From Inia geoffrensis (taxonomy: Eukaryota > Chordata > Mammalia > Artiodactyla > Iniidae), in assembly GCA_036417435.1 (NCBI GenBank), contig CM070909.1, positions 8,650,597-8,714,596 on the forward strand: a stretch of 64,000 bases of DNA, read 5' to 3'. The notes under the pieces were generated by a model, which was not told where the DNA came from, made no database searches, and was given only the letters and a program-made list of their open reading frames with translations. Of the stretch, positions 50,601-54,561 are shown piece by piece (the first letter of the stretch is position 1; every line of letters begins with the position of its first letter). Both the position numbers and the translations under genes were made by a program.

Positions 50601-52600
50601 CCTTGTAACCCACCCTGGACATTGTATCACCCCGGCCTCCCTTCAGCAAGAATCCTGTCAAGTTGGTTTAGCCAGAATTCCCCCTGACCCCTGATGTTTC
50701 CTCTTAGTTGTTTTCCAACAGCAACCCACACCCGGCTCCCTGACTACAAGTCCCCACTCGTCTTTGTTATATTCGGAGTGGAGCCCATCTCTCCCCTCTA
50801 CTGCAAAACCTCCATTGCACTGGTCTGTCCTGAGTAAAGTTTTCCTCACTCTCCTTATAACTATTGCTACGAAACATTTCGCTGTAACAGTGTAAGTCTG
50901 CCCGTTGCCATCTCCCCCTCCACACGCCCTGCCCCGCCAAGGCTAAGGACTCCGCCTTAGCTGGGGTTTGCTGCATCCCTCACTCATGCACCACACACAT
51001 CTCGTTAATTGTTGGAGTGTGAAGGTCACCAAACCACAGCGTTCCATCACTGCCTCCAGCCCCACTCCCAGCCTTGGAAACTGCCCTCTCTCCTTAACAC
51101 AGAAGGAAGGTCCTTCTTCCTGACAAGCCCAGGATCAAAAGCCAGCTCTTCCTTTATTATCCGTCAGCCCTTGGGAGGATCGTGCAACCTCCTTGGGCTT
51201 CAGCTCTTCATGTGAGAAGCGGGGTGACGGTACCTGCCCCTACATCTCAGAGCTGCTGCACGGGGGCAGAGATAACACGGGCATGATACCAGCACCTTGC
51301 CAGGAACACAGGAGGTGCTCAACATCGGCTGATACTCTAAATTCCAGCAAGAACATGCAACCTTCCTTCCCTTTTCTACAGGCTTTTGCTATTAAAAACC
51401 ACCTTCTGGGTCATCAATTCTCTCGATGCTTCAGGGCTTCCAGAGCATTGCCTGGACCCAGAGCAACAGACTCAACCACTGGAGAAGCACGAAGAGTCTC
51501 TCCATCCACCAGGCTCCCACGGGTAGAGGCCCAGGGAGAAGCCGAGGGAATCCCCATGTCATGGAGAGGCCATTCCCCACCATGCTCTCCGCTCAGGCAC
51601 TGTCCCAAGAGTAGGAAATCCCAACCCGCAATCCCCAAGGCCCTCACCTGCCAGGGCTGAGCTATGCTGTCCTCACTCTCCACCCACCTCTGAGTTCCTC
51701 CCCTCAGGGCCCGGACTCACCGATGAGAGAGAAGGAGTGTGTCTGGCAGTCCCCCGCCAGGAGATAACTACAGCTTCCCTCAAAGCTGTACATGCTCTCA
51801 TCAAAGGTGTTGATGGAGTCACCTCCAAAGAGGCTGCATCGGGCCATCGATGACCCGCCAAGAGTGCCTTCTCCACAAACAGCCCCTGGAGGGAAAGGCC
51901 ACACGTGAGCACAGCTGGCACCACCAGCCCAAACCACTGCAGCCTGGTAGAAACGAGGCTGCGTCTGTTAGAAATTAGGCTCCGGAGAAGAACTTTCCAT
52001 CCTCAATGACAATAAAGCTGTTGCTTTCAGCCCCAAAATATGACCCAGGACTCAGCAATAATGGAGGAACTGTTTTTCAGGAAACCTATTCATTTTAATG
52101 ACATATATTCACTGATTTTAAACGCACTGCGTGCTCATTAGAGAGAATTGGGAGACTCTGGAAGAATAACAAAAAGAAATTAAAATCATCTGTAACCAAC
52201 ATTCAGCAATAACTAGAGTTAACGTTTTAGCGTTTATTTTTTATTTCTATTTTACTGTGTATATACACTTACAGATTTTTTGCAAATTTGTAAGCATGCT
52301 GAGCAAACTGTTTATAACCTGTTTATTTCTCAATATATTGTAAAGAATTTATCATGCCATACTTCCAAAACGTTTTTGGTGGTTGCATTATATTTTGCAT
52401 CTAAATGTATTTGGTATAGGTTCTAGCATTTTCCAGTTTTCTGATACGTACATAGATTGTAATGAGCATCCTTCTACATTAATCTACTGGTATATCTTGA
52501 ATATACTGAATTCTAAACAGATCAACCTGTGTGCCTGACACATAGAATCTGTGAAGTATTGACTCCTGCAGGGTCATATGCTATCTCCTGCCACTCTCAC

Positions 52601-52642
<42 letters not shown>

Positions 52643-53413
52643 GGCAGGTGGAGACCACAGCTGTCAATCTCTAAGTTTTCTGGATCCCCTGGCAGAGAAC
52701 ACACCTAGTACGAAGATGCAGAGGGTATGACGAATGTACATTTTGCCCCAGACTAACCTGTGAGCAGTAGGCTGGATGCTGCCGGCCTAGTCATCTAAAT
52801 GGAGACTAGGATCAGAAAAGGGTCCCCCTTGCCTTTCACAGACTCAGCATCTCAGTGCGGGAAGGAGGGCAGTGTTGGACAGTGAAGGAGAGCTGGCCTC
52901 TGATTTGGGTTCTGTGTGACTTTGGAGCGGTCATTTTTCCTCTCTGACCCTCAGTCTCTGCATTGGTACTATCAGATGTACACCTGTACAACTAGATGAG
53001 CTCCACAATCCATTCTAAAGCTAATAATCTCCCCAAGTCTTGGATTCCTTCTTCCCCATCCTCCATCCCCAGCATACAGGACGGTTCTGTGTGGCCCTGG
53101 TGCTTCTTAGTTCCCCGACTGGAGACGACATTTACAGGCACCTGGTCCTTGAGAAACACAAGTCCAGGGCAGTGGGCTCTGCAGAACCTTCATAAGAGGA
53201 ATTAACCAGGGAACCAGCGACTCCGGCAGCCCCAGCATGAGCCGAACGTGGGGCTGGGCACACAGGTGGGCTCCAGGCACACCTGCAGATCCCTGGCCGG
53301 GGGTGGTTCCCAATGGCCCTGAGGCAGGAGTGAAGAGTGGCGGTACCTTTGTACCTACCTGGCAAGGTGAGGGCCAGAACAAGCAGCAACCTCGTGAGCC
53401 TGGCAGGGATCAT
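145..53413 (-). CDS. VWF: von Willebrand factor, N-terminal part (exons 2-14, spliced, partial)
   Basis: VWF is a secreted multimeric glycoprotein of endothelium and platelets that tethers platelets and carries factor VIII. Thirteen exons join on the minus strand to 575 codons plus one base without a stop: 53359-53413, 51721-51885, 42216-42318, 41727-41935, 33944-34065, 17419-17635, 15958-16080, 15119-15230, 14236-14282, 6251-6387, 5694-5832, 4617-4717, 145-340. The product has a 22-residue signal peptide (MIPARL start, cleavage after AVC expected), the complete D1 region and about half of D2. Each D unit has its CGLCGN motif (Cys159/Cys162 and Cys520/Cys523), the CXXC motifs known to be needed for multimer formation. 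Asn-linked sites at Asn99, Asn156 and Asn211 match the human positions. Every boundary is GT/AG and phases agree. The 3' end is cut by the window, so the mature chain is not seen. Identification is by remembered human sequence; no alignment was run. Confidence 0.97.
575..705 (-). mobile_element. MIR remnant
   Basis: GGGACACAGAGAGGGACAGC, AACTTGCCTGAGGTCACAGA is the reverse strand of the MIR core. Confidence 0.6.
842..1205 (-). mobile_element. CHR-type tRNA-derived SINE, full length
   Basis: The minus strand reads from the tRNA-like head (box B GGGTTCGAGCCC near 1145-1156) through the ACAACTACTGAGCC body to an A/T-rich tail at 842-880. A 14-bp target duplication, CCTTCCTAACTTCT, flanks it at 828-841 and 1206-1219. 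Confidence 0.92.
1845..2050 (+). mobile_element. L2-like remnant
   Basis: CATTAGAATTTAAACTAAAC, GAAGCCAGGATTCTGGTCCG and the GGATGGTTGAACAG-like end resemble the L2 3' region. Diverged. Confidence 0.4.
3445..3935 (+). mobile_element. Old hAT-like DNA transposon copy
   Basis: It starts GGTTCTCAAAGTGTGG, a typical hAT terminal motif, contains AGGCCAAAACTATTTTCATA and ends near GAGAAGCGCTGG. A diverged copy of the same family occurs at 22838-23325 with shared blocks. The exact family name is not certain. Confidence 0.6.
4617..4717 (-). CDS. VWF: VWF exon 13: D2 domain
   Basis: 101 nt, acceptor TTCCAG before 4717, donor GTAGGT after 4617. It encodes [20 protein letters not shown] and [14 protein letters not shown], matching human with small changes (TASVR to MASVH, MDWD to IDWD). 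The exon ends in phase 0, consistent with exon 14 beginning on a codon boundary. Confidence 0.96.
4718..5693 (-). other. VWF: VWF intron 12
   Basis: 976 bp of mostly unique sequence between exons 13 and 12. I see no repeat family or RNA gene. A 203-codon minus-strand open frame at 5127-5738 overlaps exon 12 in another frame and shows no recognisable protein. Confidence 0.8.
5694..5832 (-). CDS. VWF: VWF exon 12: D2 domain
   Basis: 139 nt, acceptor CCGGCAG before 5832, donor GTGGGT after 5694. It encodes [20 protein letters not shown], then [20 protein letters not shown] and QIPLLQ. It belongs to the second VWD fold of the propeptide. Differences from human (HSNVV for HNSLV, LLQG for LLKG) are conservative. 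Both cysteines are kept. Confidence 0.96.
5833..6250 (-). other. VWF: VWF intron 11
   Basis: 418 bp, GC-rich, donor GTGAGC at 6250 and acceptor CCGGCAG at 5833. No repeat or gene recognised. Confidence 0.8.
6251..6387 (-). CDS. VWF: VWF exon 11: start of D2
   Basis: 137 nt, acceptor CCCCAG before 6387, donor GTGAGC after 6251. It encodes [20 protein letters not shown], then [26 protein letters not shown], the opening of the second VWD domain of the propeptide. A 45-bp tandem repeat begins about 18 bases upstream of the acceptor in intron 10, so the branch-point region must lie in or beyond repeat sequence. Exon and intron sequence form one long open frame, which is fortuitous. Confidence 0.97.
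6406..6565. repeat. 45-bp tandem repeat (about 3.5 copies) beside exon 11
   Basis: The phrase GAG(T/C)G recurs exactly at 6411, 6456, 6501 and 6546, giving a 45-bp period with few substitutions. Each unit contains, on the minus strand, a pyrimidine tract followed by CCCCCAGGGG. These resemble the real exon 11 acceptor, whose CCCCAGGGG sits 46 bases from the first unit's equivalent. Copy number is probably variable between individuals. Confidence 0.92.
8211..8385 (+). mobile_element. CHR-1-type SINE
   Basis: It begins AGGGACTTCCCTGGCGGTCC, with a degenerate box B (GGTTCGACCC), then the body TAAAACAGAAGCAACATTG...TTCAATAGAGACTTTAAAAA typical of the shorter cetartiodactyl form, and an A-rich tail. 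The same body occurs at 35218-35437. Confidence 0.85.
8440..8825 (+). mobile_element. ERVL-type LTR
   Basis: The segment resembles mammalian MLT2-class LTRs of ERVL (CTGAGTTCTGTGAGCCACAT, GAGCCCTTCACCTGCGGGGT, TGAATTGTAGGACACCCGG). It ends ACACACACA just before a tRNA-Leu-type primer-binding site. It is an ancient host-genome relic with no coding sequence here. Confidence 0.75.
8826..8843 (+). other. Retroviral primer-binding site (tRNA-Leu type)
   Basis: TGGTGTCAGAAGTGTGA directly follows the LTR end. TGGTGTCAGAAGTG is the sequence complementary to the 3' end of tRNA-Leu used by ERVL elements. No internal retroviral genes are recognisable after it. Confidence 0.7.
9990..10140 (-). mobile_element. 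MIR remnant
   Basis: TTCTAAGTGCTCTATGGGCA, ATTATTCCCAGTTTACAGAA and AACTGAGGCACAGAGA are the reverse strand of MIR. Confidence 0.75.
10845..11020 (-). mobile_element. MIR remnant
   Basis: CATCCCATTTGACAGATGAG, GAAACTGAGGCTGCAAGTGG and GTCACCCAGCTGGTAAGCGG are the reverse strand of MIR. Confidence 0.8.
11412..11848 (+). mobile_element. MaLR (MLT1-type) LTR
   Basis: The stretch has the MLT1 pattern: CACCTTGAATTCAGGCTGG in the middle, AACTCTGAGATAATAAATGT and a TTTGTTATACAGTAATAGAC end. It is diverged and without an internal region. Confidence 0.7.
12369..12652 (+). repeat. (GGAT)n microsatellite, about 285 bp
   Basis: Long runs of TGGATGGATGGA are interrupted by GATA, GGTA and GGTT variants, becoming irregular after 12515. 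Confidence 0.97.
13375..13565 (+). mobile_element. MIR copy
   Basis: AGCTGTGTGACTCTGGGTGA, GTTACTTAACCTCTCTGGAT, GTAAAATGAGAATAA and CATGCCTAACACATAGCAAA follow the full MIR order. Confidence 0.85.
14236..14282 (-). CDS. VWF: VWF exon 10: 47-nt exon joining D1 to D2
   Basis: A 47-nt exon with acceptor CCAACAG before 14282 and donor GTAGGT after 14236. It encodes [15 protein letters not shown] with split cysteine and glycine codons at its ends. It is too short to show as an open frame by itself and was located from the expected peptide and matching splice phases with exons 9 and 11. Human exon 10 has the same length. Confidence 0.95.
14283..15118 (-). other. VWF: VWF intron 9
   Basis: 836 bp containing one CA microsatellite (14553-14617). 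The rest, 14620-15118, is unique-looking with no gene seen. Confidence 0.8.
14553..14617 (+). repeat. (CA)n microsatellite
   Basis: About 32 CA dinucleotides with CG and TA interruptions near the right end, in intron 9. Confidence 0.97.
15119..15230 (-). CDS. VWF: VWF exon 9: end of D1 (E' region)
   Basis: 112 nt, acceptor ACCCAG before 15230, donor GTAATT after 15119. It encodes [20 protein letters not shown] and [17 protein letters not shown], ending two bases into a cysteine codon. The pattern is the typical GxxxxxxxCV...CPCxxxGxxYxPG closing segment of a VWF D assembly; the usual ECPC is ECSC here. The GTAATT donor is again weak compared with consensus. Confidence 0.96.
15231..15957 (-). 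other. VWF: VWF intron 8
   Basis: 727 bp with a MIR remnant near 15395-15480; otherwise unique-looking sequence without a gene. Confidence 0.8.
15395..15480 (-). mobile_element. MIR remnant
   Basis: GATTATTTATCTCCATCCTA, TCAGATGAAGAAATGGAGGC resembles the reverse strand of the MIR core. Confidence 0.5.
15958..16080 (-). CDS. VWF: VWF exon 8: TIL module of D1
   Basis: 123 nt, acceptor TTTCAG before 16080, donor GTAATG after 15958. It encodes [20 protein letters not shown], then [21 protein letters not shown], a trypsin-inhibitor-like cysteine-rich module. All cysteines of the human counterpart align. The GTAATG donor is a weaker form than the GTAGGT/GTGAGT donors of neighbouring exons. Confidence 0.96.
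16081..17418 (-). other. VWF: VWF intron 7
   Basis: 1338 bp of unique-looking, C/T-rich then mixed sequence. I recognise no repeat family or RNA gene in it. Confidence 0.8.
17419..17635 (-). CDS. VWF: VWF exon 7: C8 and TIL start of D1
   Basis: 217 nt, acceptor CTGCAG before 17635, donor GTGAGT after 17419. It encodes [20 protein letters not shown] followed by [16 protein letters not shown] and the cysteine-rich [20 protein letters not shown] segment, the C8 module following the first VWD domain. GWTDHSSC closes the exon. Human reads GLWEQ at the start; Asp here replaces Gly. Cysteine spacing is unchanged. Confidence 0.96.
18378..18811 (-). mobile_element. CHR-type SINE with (TTTA)n tail
   Basis: The minus-strand head GGCTTCCCCGGTGGTGCAGT ends at 18811. 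The body contains extra ACTACTGAGCC copies, making it longer than the 842 copy. The tail is a TTTA microsatellite of about 70 bp at 18378-18446. Confidence 0.92.
20005..20130 (+). mobile_element. MIR remnant
   Basis: GCTGTGTGACCCTGGCTGTT, GATGGGACAATAATAACAGT and a GTAATAATGCACGTAAAAGG end follow MIR order. Confidence 0.65.
20149..20176 (+). repeat. Short (TCATCG)-type repeat
   Basis: ATCGTCATCGTCATCGTCAT, about 28 bp, followed by GACATC; a small trinucleotide-pattern repeat in intron 6. Confidence 0.8.
22838..23325 (+). mobile_element. Old hAT-like DNA transposon copy (second)
   Basis: It shares AAGTGTGGTCC, AGGTCAAAACTATTTCCGTA, GTGAAACAATG, TTTTTTAATGAATTAATATG and the TTTTCAAGAGTGTAAAGGG end with the element at 3445-3935. 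No coding capacity remains. Confidence 0.6.
23545..24300 (+). mobile_element. ERV1-type LTR carrying a nested SINE
   Basis: The part right of the SINE shows typical class I LTR order: TCTGAGCCCGCCCGTGTGTC, a CCTAATAAACACTTC polyadenylation region, then TTTCGGGGCTCTCATTGCC. The left part begins near 23545, boundary uncertain. Only the LTR is seen, so it is probably solo. Confidence 0.6.
23727..24003 (+). mobile_element. CHR-type SINE inserted in an LTR
   Basis: It runs from GGGCTTCCCTGGTGGCGCAG to GACCCAACGCAGCCATAAAT and a T-rich end. Imperfect flanking duplications (AAGTGGTTCA and AAGTGATTCA) mark the insertion into the surrounding LTR. Confidence 0.92.
24380..24500 (+). mobile_element. MIR-like remnant
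   Basis: GTAGTACAGTGGATAGAGTG, AATGTGTGACTAAGGACAAT and CCTCTCTGCACCTTAAAAG follow MIR order loosely. Confidence 0.5.
24545..24898 (+). mobile_element. Possible MaLR-like LTR
   Basis: CTCAGCCTCCCTGGCATCTG at the left and CACAGGAGAATCTAGTCC...CTAACTAACACA at the right resemble an old LTR. The match is weak and the family unknown. Confidence 0.35.
26768..27223 (+). repeat. TG-rich alternating purine-pyrimidine array, about 455 bp
   Basis: A mosaic of GTGTGT, GTATGT, GCATGT and GTACAT units with almost perfect purine-pyrimidine alternation. Frames on both strands are open only because of the repeat. Confidence 0.97.
28600..28990 (+). mobile_element. Possible ERV1-type LTR end
   Basis: CTTTGGTGTCGGTTCTGGGA, GATTGCTGGCTTTCGGATTA and CTCCTGAGTATTGACTTTCA follow the order of class I LTR R/U5 regions in artiodactyl genomes. 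The left boundary is a guess. Confidence 0.45.
31085..31275 (-). mobile_element. MIR copy
   Basis: CCTATTTTACATACGTGGAA, ACTGAAGCTTGGAGAAGGCA and GTCTTGCCCGGAGTTACAAA are the reverse strand of MIR. Confidence 0.7.
32085..32205 (+). mobile_element. MIR remnant
   Basis: GTGTGAATCCTGACTCTGCA, GCTGGTGACTCGGGGCAGCT and CCTTAACCCCCAGCGCCAGC follow MIR order. Confidence 0.5.
33125..33420 (+). mobile_element. MaLR (MLT1-type) LTR, right half
   Basis: TTCAGACTTCTGGCCTCCAG, ACCCGTGAGAATACATTCCT, TAAGCCGCCGGGTTTGAGAT and a GGAAACTATTACAAC end give the characteristic MLT1 3' order. Confidence 0.75.
33944..34065 (-). CDS. VWF: VWF exon 6: end of D1 VWD, one codon shorter than human
   Basis: 122 nt, acceptor CCACAG before 34065, donor GTGGGT after 33944. 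It encodes [20 protein letters not shown], then [13 protein letters not shown] and NVSSELQK. Human exon 6 is 125 nt and reads NISSGEMQK at this place, so one residue (the Gly after the second Ser) is missing in frame. The sequon Asn211-Val-Ser is kept. The exon stays in phase 0 at its 3' end, so the deletion does not disturb exon 7. Confidence 0.95.
34400..34690 (+). mobile_element. L2 3' end
   Basis: CTTCCTCCAGGAAGCCCTTC, GCTCCCTCAGCACCCTGGCC, AACTGTGAGCTCCTTAATTC and GGCAGAATGAAGG follow L2 order. Confidence 0.75.
35035..35716 (+). mobile_element. MaLR-type LTR split by a SINE
   Basis: The left part (35035-35217) has AATGGCCCCCAAAGATATGT, CCTTATAAGAGAGGGATAAG. The right part (35438-35716) has GGACTTCTGGCCTTCTAGAA, TCTGTTGTCTTAAGCCATCA and GCAGGAAACTAATCCA. 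The SINE at 35218-35437 lies between them. Confidence 0.75.
35218..35437 (+). mobile_element. CHR-1-type SINE splitting a MaLR LTR
   Basis: Head GGACTTCCCTCGTGGTCCAG, box B GGGTTCGATCCC, body ACATAAAACAGAAGCAATAT and (TA)/(A) tail. LTR sequence continues on both sides. Confidence 0.9.
35895..36020 (+). mobile_element. MIR-like remnant
   Basis: CCCTGTGTGATCTTGGGCTG and CTTCCTCATATGTAAAATGA resemble the MIR core. Confidence 0.5.
36330..36535 (-). mobile_element. L1 3' end fragment
   Basis: The minus strand reads ACTATATTC-type L1 3' UTR (AATAACCTATAATGGAAAAG, CTGAATCGCTTTGCTGTACA) to an AATTAAAAAA tail near 36335. Strongly 5'-truncated. Confidence 0.85.
36545..38400 (+). mobile_element. Old L1, ORF1-like region
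   Basis: AT-rich sequence with an L1 ORF1-like order: GAAATAGAAAAGTCAATTGA near 37460, then ACTTCTCGACAGCAACAATG and CTAGAATTCTATACCTAAC near 38010-38090, typical of the ORF1 C-terminal region. Many stops. A purine-rich run lies at 36706-36785. Confidence 0.5.
38592..39493 (+). pseudogene. L1 ORF1 pseudogene
   Basis: ORF1p is the RNA-binding coiled-coil protein of L1. Three pieces are seen: a coiled-coil part ([20 protein letters not shown]) ending at a stop near 38888, a middle part ([17 protein letters not shown]) in another frame, and the C-terminal domain ([19 protein letters not shown]) at 39188-39493. Frameshifts near 38885 and 39070 disable it. Confidence 0.85.
39552..39827 (+). pseudogene. 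L1 ORF2 start (endonuclease fragment)
   Basis: This encodes the first part of the L1 apurinic-like endonuclease, with CCLQETHF (catalytic Glu in QETH) and [11 protein letters not shown]. It is cut at about residue 91, so most of the endonuclease and all of the reverse transcriptase are missing. Confidence 0.85.
40085..40435 (+). mobile_element. Possible solo LTR
   Basis: A non-L1 block sits between two L1 pieces. It ends with CTCCCTCTGCTCAGCTCTCC, GATATTGATCTCTAATAAAC and ATCTTGTACC, an LTR-like polyadenylation region. Family unknown. Confidence 0.35.
40494..40696 (+). mobile_element. CHR-2 SINE (cetacean form)
   Basis: It contains the diagnostic body GCGGAGCGGCTGGGCCCATG and CGCAACGGGAGAGG, ending in poly(A). 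An exact 13-bp duplication, AAAGATCATGTAC, flanks it at 40481-40493 and 40697-40709, indicating a fairly young insertion. Confidence 0.95.
40705..41110 (+). mobile_element. Old L1 ORF2 fragment
   Basis: GCCACAAATAAATCTCCCC and GATACAGCTAAGGCAGTATT resemble L1 ORF2 segments. Stops occur throughout. Confidence 0.5.
41291..41410 (-). mobile_element. Short CHR-1-type SINE
   Basis: The minus strand reads GGGACTTCCCTGGTGGTCCA, box B GGTTCGATCCC, GGGGAACTAAGATCCTGCAA and ends in an A-rich tail near 41291. About 120 bp, lacking the longer body. Confidence 0.85.
41727..41935 (-). CDS. VWF: VWF exon 5: D1 domain with first CGLC motif
   Basis: 209 nt, acceptor CTGCAG before 41935, donor GTAGGC after 41727. 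It encodes [20 protein letters not shown], the [18 protein letters not shown] segment, the sequon Asn156-Lys-Thr and Cys159-Gly-Leu-Cys162. The CGLC pair lies in the propeptide and is required in human VWF for disulfide-linked multimer formation in the Golgi. The acidic FNIFAEDDF stretch after it, typical of VWD calcium-binding regions, is also intact. Confidence 0.97.
41936..42215 (-). other. VWF: VWF intron 4
   Basis: 280 bp between exons 5 and 4, donor GTAGGT and acceptor CTGCAG; no repeats recognised. Confidence 0.85.
42216..42318 (-). CDS. VWF: VWF exon 4: D1 domain
   Basis: 103 nt, acceptor TTTCAG before 42318, donor GTAGGT after 42216. It encodes [20 protein letters not shown] and then [13 protein letters not shown], a strongly conserved part of the first VWD fold. 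It contains the N-glycosylation sequon Asn99-Gly-Thr. It is separated from exon 5 by a 280-bp intron and from exon 3 by 9.4 kb, the same short/long arrangement expected for this gene. Confidence 0.96.
42725..43485 (+). mobile_element. L1 3' end
   Basis: The end of ORF2 (CCTGCACTGTTGGTGGCAAT, ATAGCCAAGATGTGGAAGCA) runs into the cetartiodactyl L1 3' UTR (GGGTCCTACTACAGAGCACA) and an AATAAATAAAA end. A (TA)n run sits at 42990-43012. Coding sequence is broken. Confidence 0.92.
44047..44400 (+). mobile_element. CHR-type SINE, long form
   Basis: It starts at a diverged head (GGTGGTGCAGTGGTTGAG), has several ACAACTACTGAG repeats and ends ACGCAGCCAAAAATAAATTA followed by poly(A). Imperfect duplications AGACAAGGCAAG and AGAGAAGGCAAG flank it. 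Confidence 0.92.
44614..44661 (+). repeat. (CA)n microsatellite
   Basis: Pure CA run of about 48 bp in intron 3. Confidence 0.97.
45030..45150 (+). mobile_element. Old L1 3' end remnant
   Basis: GTGTTCGCTGCCCTACTC and TTTGAAATTTTCCATAATAA resemble the 3' end of older L1 subfamilies. Confidence 0.45.
45995..46085 (-). mobile_element. MIR remnant
   Basis: CACTTGCCCATCGTCACACA and GCTGGTGAGTGATGATGGGA resemble the reverse strand of MIR. Confidence 0.5.
46380..46999 (+). mobile_element. L1 3' end
   Basis: Same order as the 42725 copy, starting at ATATATCCAGACAAAACTAT and ending AATAAAAAATAAAATTTAAA. Imperfect duplications AACGTTTTTGCTCA and AACATTTTTGCCCA flank it. Confidence 0.92.
47283..47492 (+). 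mobile_element. MER20 hAT-Charlie fossil
   Basis: GGCCAGATACTTCTTTGTTG, CAGCATCCCTGGCTTCTACC and CCCCGGTTGAGAACTA match the MER20 pattern in plus orientation. Confidence 0.85.
47741..47869 (+). mobile_element. Short CHR-1-type SINE
   Basis: Head GGACTTCCCTGGCTGTCCAG, box B GGTTCAATCCC, short A-rich end. The 9-bp direct repeat TGCCAGCGA occurs at 47732-47740 and 47870-47878. Confidence 0.88.
49125..49240 (+). mobile_element. L1 ORF2 3' fragment
   Basis: ACGTGGATGGACCTTGGAGG, GCTAAGTGAAATAAGACAAA and GTACGATCTCACGTGTGG match the last part of L1 ORF2. Confidence 0.8.
49668..49850 (+). mobile_element. MER5A-type hAT-Charlie fossil
   Basis: TGCTTCTCAAACTTAG at the left end, GGGAACTTGTTAAGAA, AGGCCCCGCTCCAG and CTCCAGGTGAGCCTGATGCG match MER5-type order. 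Confidence 0.75.
50445..50895 (+). mobile_element. ERV-type solo LTR
   Basis: GTGCCCCCATGGACTCTGTC, two AGCAAGAATCCTG repeats, CCTCCATTGCACTGGTCTGT and CCTGAGTAAAGTTTTCCTCA give a retroviral LTR order with a polyadenylation-like AGTAAA. No internal region follows. Confidence 0.55.
51165..51330 (+). mobile_element. MIR remnant
   Basis: CGTGCAACCTCCTTGGGCTT, CAGCTCTTCATGTGAGAAGC and CCAGGAACACAGGAGGTGCT follow MIR order. Confidence 0.6.
51721..51885 (-). CDS. VWF: VWF exon 3: signal cleavage site and start of D1
   Basis: 165 nt, acceptor CCAG before 51885, donor GTGAGT after 51721. It finishes the signal peptide (LPGAVC) and begins the propeptide with GEGTLGGSS, then the start of the first VWD domain ([20 protein letters not shown]). 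The codon split with exon 2 is G|GG. The correct frame is the one giving the ARCSLF motif; a second frame is open over the same bases but is not conserved. The cysteines of this segment (ARC, GSC, GDC) match the human pattern. Confidence 0.95.
52603..52641 (+). repeat. (GT)n microsatellite
   Basis: Pure GT run of about 39 bp in intron 2. Confidence 0.97.
52870..53005 (+). mobile_element. MIR remnant
   Basis: TCTGTGTGACTTTGGAGCGG and CCTCTCTGACCCTCAGTCTC resemble the MIR core. Confidence 0.55.
53359..53413 (-). CDS. VWF: VWF exon 2: start codon and signal peptide core
   Basis: The exon carries 55 coding bases, codons 1-18 plus the first base of codon 19. The acceptor CTCCTCAG (ending at 53414) abuts the ATG, as in human VWF where exon 2 starts at the initiation codon. 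The donor is GTAGGT at 53358. The peptide begins MIPARL and continues with a leucine-rich hydrophobic core, which directs the chain into the endoplasmic reticulum. The ATG has A at -3 supplied by exon 1 (GGGGAAG). This start is preferred because it matches the human start and no upstream in-frame ATG exists in the leader. Confidence 0.95.
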
Positions 53414-54561
53414 CTGAGGAGAAGCAGGAGAGCTGAGCTCGCGATCGCTGGCCACACAGGTGGCTGCTATGTGCTCCCGGCCATGCACGAAGTAGGGAGA
53501 ATTTTTTTCAAGCAAGAGAAGAGAATCACTCTCATTTGCCCCTTAAACATGGACTGCTGGTCCCCCAAAAAGCCTGTGGCCAGGCCCAAGAGTAACAATC
53601 ACTGTGATCCAGGACCCCGGGCATCCTTCCCCAAACAGTGGTCCCTGCTGCACACAGAGAGGAAAGCCCTGCCTTGGCCTCCACACGCCCAGAGCTCCTG
53701 CGGCCGCTCAGAGCCGGGGGCACCTCATTCCCTCCTCCTCTTCATCCTTTCACGCTCAGCAGCAAACTGGGGAGTAGGAACTGTCTTGCTTCTGCTCCTA
53801 CCACGGGCACCAGGCTTTGAGAACGCTCAGGAACCAGGCTTTCTGGGCAAAATCACCCACAATGTACACCAACTCCTCTCTCATCCCCATCCCAGCACCC
53901 AGCACAGTGCCCAGCACCCAGGAGGTGTTCAGGCAACATTTGCTGAGTTGATCTCATAAATATACAGGAGTCCAGCAGCCCTGGGTGGTGGGCAAGGTTC
54001 GCAGTAGTGTGGCCGCCCCAGAAAAGGACAACTGACCCTGGCTGGCACAGCATACTCCGAGTCCCTTAGGGCCCCAGCCACAGCTCCCTCCTCTGGAAAA
54101 GCTGCAAAATTAAGTGCAGAGTCTGTCACCTGAGATTCCCTGGGGGTGGGGAGCTCCTTTACCACCCACTGCCCCATCCAGCCAAACGAGGGGAGGTAAA
54201 CCCCAACCATGATGTATCTGTGGAAGGAACACTCTAATGTCTCATATGGCCAAGGCTTGGTCTTGGAGCAGGTGCCCAACACACAGGTACATCAGGCTGC
54301 TTCCAGAAGGTACCCAGAGGTGAGGGCAGAGCCCATTCCTGTCCCATCTGGTCAAGTATTACAAGCAGTAAAGCCCAGGCAGTAGCGTAAGCAGCCACGG
54401 GACCTCCAGAGGCAAGTGGAGGAGGTAGTGTTAGAGGGTCCCTGGCTGTGAATCACCCTCCAAGCTAGTCCAGGGATGGAGAACACCAGCTCCCCAGCGG
54501 TGAGGATCAGTCCTGCATCTTCCTCCCACTATGAGCCAGCCCTCTTCCCCAAAGACCATAC
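53414..54561 (-). other. VWF: VWF intron 1
   Basis: 1148 bp between exons 1 and 2, donor GTATGG, acceptor CTCCTCAG. An L2-like tail lies at 53765-53955; the remainder is unique-looking. Confidence 0.85.
53765..53955 (+). mobile_element. L2-like 3' end
   Basis: CACCCAGCACAGTGCCCAGC, ACCCAGGAGGTGTTCAGGCA and ACATTTGCTGAGTTGA match the final part of L2. Confidence 0.5.

Larger units (their letters stand above)
42319..51720 (-). other. VWF: VWF intron 3
   Basis: 9402 bp. Listed separately: three L1 fragments, two SINEs, a CA microsatellite, MER20, MER5A, MIR remnants and an ERV-type LTR. Stretches 43490-44040, 45160-45990, 47870-49100 and 49850-50440 look unique and show no gene. Confidence 0.85.
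51886..53358 (-). other. VWF: VWF intron 2
   Basis: 1473 bp. It has an AT-rich stretch at 52060-52560 that reads like an old interspersed repeat whose family I cannot name, a GT microsatellite and a MIR remnant. Confidence 0.8.

Noticed and set aside
51673..51924. Alternative open frame across VWF exon 3
   Set aside because: Its peptide is unlike VWF; the frame joined in phase to exon 2 and giving ARCSLF is the conserved one.
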